A stretch of DNA of 64,000 nucleotides from Duganella qianjiadongensis (GTDB lineage: Bacteria > Pseudomonadota > Gammaproteobacteria > Burkholderiales > Burkholderiaceae_D), in assembly GCF_009857915.1 (NCBI RefSeq), contig NZ_WWCM01000004.1, positions 124,001 through 188,000 on the forward strand, in the 5' to 3' direction. The position numbers were made by a program, and so were the translations under genes. The notes under the pieces are model-generated. The model was given only the letters and a program-made list of their open reading frames with translations. It was not told the origin of the DNA and made no database searches. Below, in pieces: positions 58,532 through 64,000 of the stretch (the stretch's first letter is position 1; every line of letters begins with the position of its first letter).

Positions 58532-59602
58532 ATGCCCAAGACCCGCACCATCGTCAGCATCGCCTGGATATTGTTCTGGGGCCTGATGATCGCCACCTCG
58601 GTGCAGGAATACCTGCGCGATCACCAGCACGGCATCTGGAAACCGGTGCTGTGGGAAACTTCGTCTGCCCTGGTCGCCAGCGTGCTACTCCTGCTGCAGC
58701 GGCATTACACGCGCCGCCATGACGCGCTGGTCGCCGCGCCGCTACGCTGGTTCCTGCGCCAGCTGGTGTGGCTGCCCGCCTACTGGATACTGTTCGTCCC
58801 GCTGGCTTTCAGCCTACGCCATGCCGTGTATGGCCTGATGGGCGAGCAGTACACCCATGATGGCTGGACACAGGTGTATCTGTACGAAGATATCAAGATG
58901 ACGATTTTCTTCTCGCTGTTTACTGCGATTACTTTCGGCATACTGTCTTTCCATGCCATGCTCGATGAACGCCTGCGGGTAGAACGGGCCAATGCCTCGC
59001 TGCGGCAGGCGCAGCTGCTGCAGCTTAGCCAGCAGATGCAGCCGCATTTCCTGTTTAATGCGCTCAACACCATTTCGTCGCTGATGCACAGCGATGTAGC
59101 AAGGGCCGACAGCATGCTGGTGCAACTGGCCGATGTGCTGCGCGCCACGCTGGAAGTGGGCGAACGCCATCTGGTCACGCTGGAAACCGAACTGCGCATC
59201 GTGCGCGGCTATGCCGCCCTGATGAGCGAACGGTTTGCCGACCGGGTCAGCATTACGTGGGACATCGAGGAGGGCGCACTCACCTGCGAGGTGCCCGTCA
59301 TGTGTCTGCAACCGCTGCTGGAGAACGTCTTCAAGCACACGGTGGAACGGCGGCGCCAGCCGGTTGCCATCCGCATTATGGCGCAACGCCAGCAAACCAC
59401 ACTCACGCTGTGCGTGCAGGACGATAGCGGCCTGTTGCCTACGCCCGCAATAGGCAGCGACACTGATGCCGGCAGCGGCATCAGCCTGCGCAACCTGCAG
59501 GAAAGGCTGGCCGCACTGTATGGCAAGCGCGCCAGCTTCGAACTGCGCCAGCTGGCACCAGCCGGCGTACTGGCCGAGCTAAGGCTGCCATGCGCATCCT
59601 GA
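58532..59602 (+). CDS. LytS-like sensor histidine kinase
   Basis: The frame is open upstream, but the ATG at 58532 lies 5 bases after the antiporter stop and gives 356 residues. Four membrane helices occur in the first half (about 8-24, 41-57, 76-95 and 122-142). A helical linker leads to the HisKA_5 motif QMQPHFLFNALNTISSLMHSDVARADSMLVQLADVLRATLE (His at about 178), followed by a HATPase domain with PLLENVFKHTVERR and GSGISLRNLQERL. It pairs with the following LytTR regulator, with which it overlaps by 13 bases. It would respond to a membrane or envelope signal. Confidence 0.92.
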   Translation: MPKTRTIVSIAWILFWGLMIATSVQEYLRDHQHGIWKPVLWETSSALVASVLLLLQRHYTRRHDALVAAPLRWFLRQLVWLPAYWILFVPLAFSLRHAVYGLMGEQYTHDGWTQVYLYEDIKMTIFFSLFTAITFGILSFHAMLDERLRVERANASLRQAQLLQLSQQMQPHFLFNALNTISSLMHSDVARADSMLVQLADVLRATLEVGERHLVTLETELRIVRGYAALMSERFADRVSITWDIEEGALTCEVPVMCLQPLLENVFKHTVERRRQPVAIRIMAQRQQTTLTLCVQDDSGLLPTPAIGSDTDAGSGISLRNLQERLAALYGKRASFELRQLAPAGVLAELRLPCAS

Positions 59603-60348
59603 TCGTCGACGACGAGCGTCCCGCGCGCGAAAAATTGCGCCGTCTGCTGGCGTCCGAGCCCGGCATCAGCGCAATCGAAGAAGCACGTGATGGCGTCGAA
59701 GCGCTGGAGCGCCTGCCCGCCTTCGCGCCCGATCTGCTGCTGCTCGATATACAGATGCCGGAAGTTAGCGGCCTCGATGTCGCCGCTTCGCTGCCCGCAC
59801 CGGCGCCTTGCGTGGTATTCGTCACGGCGTACGATGACTATGCCATCCGGGCCTTCGATGCCAACGCCATCGATTACCTGCTCAAGCCCTACGATCAGCC
59901 ACGCCTGCAGCGCGCGCTCCTGCGCGTACGCGAACGCCTCGCCCTGCGCGCAGCGGCCAGCACCACTACCTCGCTCGACGATGCGCCCATGCCTTCCCCT
60001 GTCACCGTGCAGCTTCCCGCCATTACCCAGCTGCTGGTGCCCGAACGCAGCGGCACACGGATAGTCAAGGTCGACCAGATCGGCTGGATAGAAACGGCAG
60101 ATAACTATGTCGTGCTGCACACGGCCCATGCCGCACCGCTGATGCGCCAGACACTGGCCGGCCTGCTGGAGCAGCTCGGCCCGCGCTTCGTCCGCTGCCA
60201 CCGGCGCGCCGCAATCCAGCTCGAATGGGTAGCCAGCATCGTCAATCTCGACAAAGGCGATGGCGAAATTATCCTGCGCGACGGCAGCCGCGTGCCGCTC
60301 AGCCGCCAGTACCGCAACGAGCTGGAAACGCGCCTCAGCGCCGACTAA
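59590..60348 (+). CDS. LytTR-type response regulator
   Basis: The 252-residue protein has a receiver domain (MRILIVDDERPAREKLRRLL, phosphoacceptor Asp53 in LLLLDIQMPEVSGLD) and a C-terminal LytTR DNA-binding domain (from about 150: GTRIVKVDQIGWIETADNYVVLHTAHAAPLMRQTLAGLLEQLGPRFVRCHRRAAIQLEWVASI). This is the LytR/AlgR arrangement. It is co-translated with the sensor gene (start inside its last codons). Targets are unknown; the acyltransferase gene 95 bases downstream is a reasonable candidate. Confidence 0.93.
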   Translation: MRILIVDDERPAREKLRRLLASEPGISAIEEARDGVEALERLPAFAPDLLLLDIQMPEVSGLDVAASLPAPAPCVVFVTAYDDYAIRAFDANAIDYLLKPYDQPRLQRALLRVRERLALRAAASTTTSLDDAPMPSPVTVQLPAITQLLVPERSGTRIVKVDQIGWIETADNYVVLHTAHAAPLMRQTLAGLLEQLGPRFVRCHRRAAIQLEWVASIVNLDKGDGEIILRDGSRVPLSRQYRNELETRLSAD

Positions 60349-60442
60349 TCCGCTTCGCCCCACGCCACGCCCGTTTCGCCCCAAAACCATCGCTGCGCAC
60401 AGCTGGCGGCGCTAGTCTTGCAACATCAACCAGGAGACTAGT

Positions 60443-61735
60443 ATGAACCAGACTCGCCTTAACCCCCAGCGCCTGTATTTTCTCGACTGGATACGCATCT
60501 TCGCCTTCTGTGTGCTGATCTTCTACCACACCGGCATGTACTACGTGAGCTGGGACTGGCATGTGAAAAGCCCGTTCGCCAGCGACGCGATCGAACCGCT
60601 GATGGTGCTGTCGTCGCCCTGGCGGCTAGGCCTGCTGTTCCTGATTTCCGGCGCTGCTACCGCCTTCATGCTGCAGAAGTGGCGCGTGAGCACCCTGCTG
60701 CGTCAGCGCAGCTGGCGTTTGCTGCTGCCGCTCATATTCGGCATGTTCGTCATCGTGCCGCCGCAAGCCTATTTCGAAGTGGTGGAAAAAGTCGCCTATC
60801 AGGGCGGCTACGCAGAATTCATGCGCCTGTATGTGAGCGGCTACCATGGCTTCTGCCGCGGCAGCGACTGTCTGCGCCTGCCGACCTGGAACCATCTGTG
60901 GTTTGTCGCCTATCTGTGGGCCTATACCATGCTGGGCGGGCTGCTGGCGTGGCTGCTGGGCGCGCGGCTGGGAGCCATTTCGGACGCGCTGGGCCGCCTG
61001 CTGCAAGGCTGGCGTATTGTCGTACTGCCGGTAGCCGTGCTGGCCGCAGCGCGCTTCGCGCTGGCCGACAGCTACCCCACTACCCACGCGCTGGTGGACG
61101 ACTGGTACAGCCATGCCCAGTATTTCTTCCTGTTCGTGCTGGGCGCCCTGCTGGCAACACAGGCTGCTTACTGGCGCCGAGTGGAAGCGTTGCGCTGGAC
61201 CAGTCTGGCCTTGTGGCTGGCCAGCTGGGCCCTGATCGTGTGCTACTGGTCGATACCGGAAGCACTGGCCGGCACGCCCGCAGTACAGCAATGGAAGCCG
61301 CTGATGCGCACCATCTACTGCCTGTGCCAGTGGGCGCCTATCCTCACCGTCTGCGGCTTCGGTTTGCGCCACCTGAATTTCGACAGCGCCAAACGGCGCT
61401 ATCTGACCGAAGCCGTATTCCCCGTCTACATCCTGCACCAGACGCTAATCGTCAGCATGGCGCACTGGCTCAAGCCGGTCCGCCTCGCCCCTGCCACCGA
61501 AGGGCTGATCCTGATCGTGCTGACCTTTACCATCAGCTTCGGCGTGTTCGAGGTGGTGCGCCGCATTGCCCTGCTGCGCCCTCTGTTCGGACTGGGACCG
61601 CTTACTTCACAAACGTCAGCGTATGTTGCGCAGGCCCCGGCAGCAACGGCGCCGGACGGCCATGCACCCAGTCATCCCGGCCATCAAGGAAGTATGGCGA
61701 CAGCGGGTGCCCGCTCTGGCCACCCGGCAGGTTGA
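60443..61735 (+). CDS. Acyltransferase 3 family membrane protein with an anomalous C-terminal tail
   Basis: The frame codes 430 residues of an acyltransferase-3 (OafA/MdoC/OPG) protein with about ten membrane helices. The opening RLYFLDWIRIFAFCVLIFYHTGMYY holds the conserved His of the family; FLISGAATAFML and WNHLWFVAYLWAYTMLGGLLAW follow. Such proteins O-acylate sugars or glycans in the membrane. CAGGAG lies 8 bases before the ATG. After about residue 386 (RPLFGLGPL), where homologs usually stop, 44 residues continue as an Ala/Pro/Ser/His-rich tail that is antisense to the conserved 3' end of the acylase. The natural stop appears to have been lost. Confidence 0.85.
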   Translation: MNQTRLNPQRLYFLDWIRIFAFCVLIFYHTGMYYVSWDWHVKSPFASDAIEPLMVLSSPWRLGLLFLISGAATAFMLQKWRVSTLLRQRSWRLLLPLIFGMFVIVPPQAYFEVVEKVAYQGGYAEFMRLYVSGYHGFCRGSDCLRLPTWNHLWFVAYLWAYTMLGGLLAWLLGARLGAISDALGRLLQGWRIVVLPVAVLAAARFALADSYPTTHALVDDWYSHAQYFFLFVLGALLATQAAYWRRVEALRWTSLALWLASWALIVCYWSIPEALAGTPAVQQWKPLMRTIYCLCQWAPILTVCGFGLRHLNFDSAKRRYLTEAVFPVYILHQTLIVSMAHWLKPVRLAPATEGLILIVLTFTISFGVFEVVRRIALLRPLFGLGPLTSQTSAYVAQAPAATAPDGHAPSHPGHQGSMATAGARSGHPAG

Positions 61736-64000
61736 ACACGCCCTGCTCTTCATGGCCCGGCGACACCGACAGCCGCTCGGACTGGCCGAAGTTAGGGCCA
61801 GATACACGCGGCATGTGCTGATCACCGGGCAGCATGTCCGGTGCCACTTTCAGGAAGCGGCCCAGCAACGGCACGGATGCTGCAAACGGGTGGGCGCTGG
61901 TAGCGGTATTGCGCTCGCCCCAGCTGGCACTGGCCAGCGACTTGCCATCCTTGGTCAGATTGGCAATCACGCGGTCGATCGCCGCCAGATGCAGCGCCTG
62001 CCAGCTGGCGTACTGCGGCGGCAGCCACGCGGCCGGCTGCTGATCGAGCACACGGGCCAGCACCACCGGCCAGCGCGAAGTAATCGCAGCCATGCTGGCT
62101 TTCGGGTCGATGGCTGCCAGCTGTTCGTTGGCGCTCTCGAACAGCAGGTCGTACAGCGCATACATATAAGCACGGCTAATGCGGTAACCTACCGAGTCCA
62201 CGCTGGCCTTGCCGGTCCAGCTATCCTTGAGCAGCCTGAGTACTTCGGCACGTTGCGGCTGATGGTCCAGCGCCTTGGCATCGAGTGCGGCGATGGCACG
62301 CTCGCGCCATGAGGACTGGAAGATAGCGCGGTCATCGAGACCGATTTCATAGACTTTCTGCACATTGGTCTTGGGGCCCAGCGCCGTCAGGTCTTCGCGT
62401 ACCTGATGGGTGCGAGCGCCAAGGTCGAAACCGCCATCGCCCAGCTTGTCCGAGCCGGCATTGAGCAGCTGGCGGCTATTGGCCGTGTAAAGCTGGCCGG
62501 CGGCGGGATTGACCACTTTCGGATATTCTTCCGGCGTCAGCCAGCCCGTCCATACGCCTGCCGCTTCCGTGACCGCCATCGGGTAGGTGGTGACATTGCC
62601 GCTGGCGGCACGGCGCGGCAGCGGACCGGCGATGGTCCAGCCGATGTTGCCCTTGTCGTCGCCACCAACGAAGTTCTGCGCCGGTATGCCCAGCGTCGGC
62701 GCAATTGCCAGCGCCTGATCCAGCGTATCGGCCCACTCCAGTTGCTGGGCGTTGACGTTCACGGCCTTGGTGGTATGCGCCACCCAGTGCACCGCATAGC
62801 TGCGCCCACGCGATTCGCGGATAGGGCCCAGCGTCGTCTCGCGCACGGCCAGCTTCTCCGCAGGCGCGCCTTTGACGAGTATGATTTCCTCGTGCAGCAC
62901 CGGCGTTTCCCAGCCTGCCTGCGTGCGCACCTGTCCGGGTTTAGCGGCATCGGTATCGAGCGCGATCAGATCGACATAATCGCCATAGCTATTGGTGAAG
63001 CCCCATGCCACATGGCCGTTACTGCCCACCACCACCACGGGCGCACCGGGCAAGGTAACGCCGACGATGCGGCGCTGGCCGCCCTTCCCGTCCGGGAACT
63101 GCAACGCAGCGCGGTACCAGATGGCGGGCAGCGAAATGCCAAGGTGCATATCGTCAGCCACAATGGCGGCGCCGGTATCGCTACGGCTGCCGGCCACGGC
63201 CCAGTTATTGCTGCCTACGGTATTGAGGAAATCGGCGCTGGCCAGCTTGGTGCCGTACAGTGCCTGCACGCTGGCTGCTTTCGGATCGGTCTGGGTAGCG
63301 CCGCCAGCCGCTTTCGGTTTGCCCCACCAGACTGGCGGCGCATCCGGTATGGTCGCCGTACCGGCGATAGGCGATACATCATCGAGCGGCGCATCCCAGT
63401 GGGTGGCTTCCGGCGCGAGGAATACCCGCTGGGCCGGACTGGCATTTTCCGCCATCCAGCCACGCGCCAGTTCGCGCGCTTCCTGACTGCCCTGCAGATC
63501 GAAGTACATGGCCCAGATCACCAGCAGCGAATCATCGGCCGACCATGGACGCGGGGCCATGCCTACCAGTGCATATTCGAACGGACGGCTACGCAGCTGC
63601 GCCAGACCGGCATTAACGCCCGCGGCATAGCGTTCGAGCAGGGTGCGGTCGGCCGCCGGCATGGCTTTCAGCGCTTCGGCAGCGCGTGCGCGGAAGCGGT
63701 GCAGCCGGTGCGATTTATCCACGCCCAGTGCCCGTTCGCCAAACAGTTCGGACAGTTCGCCCGCTGCAACGCGGCGCAGCAGGTCCATCTGGAAGTAGCG
63801 TTCCTGCGCATGCACGAAGCCGGTGGCATAAGCCACATCGAGGCGCGAGCCGCCGCTGATCAGAGGCACGCCATGCGCGTCGCGCGCCACGCTGGCGGTG
63901 GTTTCCAGCCCGGGCGCCTGCTGGGTGCCGTCCAGTTGCGCCAGACTGCCGCGCAAATACAGCCAGCCACCTGCTACGGACAGGGCCACAACGCCCGTCA
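61602..64000 (-). CDS. Penicillin-acylase-family (Ntn hydrolase) protein, N-terminus beyond the window
   Basis: About 799 codons are present, and the frame remains open to the window edge, so the start and part of the N-terminal membrane anchor (VVALSVAGGWLYLRGSLAQLDG) lie outside. It has the S45 plan: an alpha-part with YATGFVHAQERYFQMDLLRRVAAGELSELFGERAL, then the autocleavage site NTVGSNNWAVAGSRSDTGAAIVADDMHLG, whose Ser codon is at 63210-63212 and becomes the N-terminal nucleophile of the beta chain. The C-terminus GGQSGHPLSPYFLDGRDDWVHGRPAPLL is the conserved end. Members hydrolyse penicillins, N-acyl-homoserine lactones or other amides. Its 3' end overlaps the acyltransferase gene by 134 bases. 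Confidence 0.92.
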   Translation of the reverse strand, partial: TGVVALSVAGGWLYLRGSLAQLDGTQQAPGLETTASVARDAHGVPLISGGSRLDVAYATGFVHAQERYFQMDLLRRVAAGELSELFGERALGVDKSHRLHRFRARAAEALKAMPAADRTLLERYAAGVNAGLAQLRSRPFEYALVGMAPRPWSADDSLLVIWAMYFDLQGSQEARELARGWMAENASPAQRVFLAPEATHWDAPLDDVSPIAGTATIPDAPPVWWGKPKAAGGATQTDPKAASVQALYGTKLASADFLNTVGSNNWAVAGSRSDTGAAIVADDMHLGISLPAIWYRAALQFPDGKGGQRRIVGVTLPGAPVVVVGSNGHVAWGFTNSYGDYVDLIALDTDAAKPGQVRTQAGWETPVLHEEIILVKGAPAEKLAVRETTLGPIRESRGRSYAVHWVAHTTKAVNVNAQQLEWADTLDQALAIAPTLGIPAQNFVGGDDKGNIGWTIAGPLPRRAASGNVTTYPMAVTEAAGVWTGWLTPEEYPKVVNPAAGQLYTANSRQLLNAGSDKLGDGGFDLGARTHQVREDLTALGPKTNVQKVYEIGLDDRAIFQSSWRERAIAALDAKALDHQPQRAEVLRLLKDSWTGKASVDSVGYRISRAYMYALYDLLFESANEQLAAIDPKASMAAITSRWPVVLARVLDQQPAAWLPPQYASWQALHLAAIDRVIANLTKDGKSLASASWGERNTATSAHPFAASVPLLGRFLKVAPDMLPGDQHMPRVSGPNFGQSERLSVSPGHEEQGVFNLPGGQSGHPLSPYFLDGRDDWVHGRPAPLLPGPAQHTLTFVK

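Noticed and set aside
1..64000. CRISPR arrays, prophage or transposase genes
   Set aside because: No array of regularly spaced repeats and no integrase, transposase or phage structural protein was found among the readable frames.

Overview
The window reads as chromosomal DNA of a GC-rich, Gram-negative betaproteobacterium, most plausibly Oxalobacteraceae (Janthinobacterium/Massilia/Duganella-like). This is inferred from the protein families (recC-recB-recD order, a phasin, NsrR, CheV, a LytS/LytR pair, a malonate decarboxylase operon) and from base composition; no rRNA or other taxonomic marker is present. Genes are densely packed on both strands. I saw no insertion sequence, prophage, CRISPR array or integrase. 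The left and right ends cut a solute-binding protein and a penicillin-acylase-family protein.

Layout. 1-6.7 kb: small unrelated genes (solute-binding protein, M15-like peptidase, degenerate EAL protein, YafJ-type amidotransferase, GNAT, sulfate-binding protein Sbp, PBP7-type peptidase). 6.7-15.8 kb: recC-recB-recD on the minus strand with overlapping genes. 15.9-19.5 kb: CHASE hybrid kinase and a glutathione transferase. 19.8-24.4 kb: M1 aminopeptidase, a YceI-like lipoprotein and a LysE exporter, with a possible unannotated small RNA between the first two. 24.5-31.3 kb: 7TMR-DISM hybrid kinase, a very large acetoacetate-decarboxylase/FAD-oxidoreductase fusion and an HD hydrolase. 31.4-34.7 kb: a single-domain response regulator bracketed by two copies of a 0.1 kb repeat carrying DnaA-box-like 9-mers, then a chromate-transporter gene pair and a periplasmic YceI. 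34.9-39.1 kb: APH(3')-like kinase, GNAT, MgtC, Bcr/CflA efflux and NsrR.

39.2-49.1 kb is the clearest pathway. A GntR regulator stands divergent from a ten-gene operon: a three-part TRAP transporter followed by mdcA, C, D, E, G, B and H. Most junctions are start/stop overlaps. The transporter should import malonate. MdcB and MdcG make and attach the 2'-phosphoribosyl-dephospho-CoA group to MdcC, MdcH loads malonyl, MdcA transfers the acyl group, and MdcD/E decarboxylate it to acetyl. The acetyl unit re-enters the cycle. Two TTGT...ACAA operators and a sigma-70-type promoter lie in the divergent gap.

49.2-64 kb: a phasin with an FNR-like box and a palindrome upstream, two solute-binding-like proteins around a tiny flagellar-rod-like protein, a translationally coupled antiporter/YbdK pair divergent from S-formylglutathione hydrolase (a thiol/glutathione theme), CheV, tRNA-Gly(GCC), a CPA1 Na+/H+ antiporter, a LytS/LytR-type system, an acyltransferase-3 membrane protein and the acylase. 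The last two overlap tail to tail by 134 bases, which suggests a lost stop codon.

The points most worth following are the decarboxylase/oxidoreductase fusion (27472-30618), the paired DnaA-box repeats (31388-31490 and 32358-32458), the candidate sRNA (22490-22682), and the regulatory sites at the malonate and phasin promoters.
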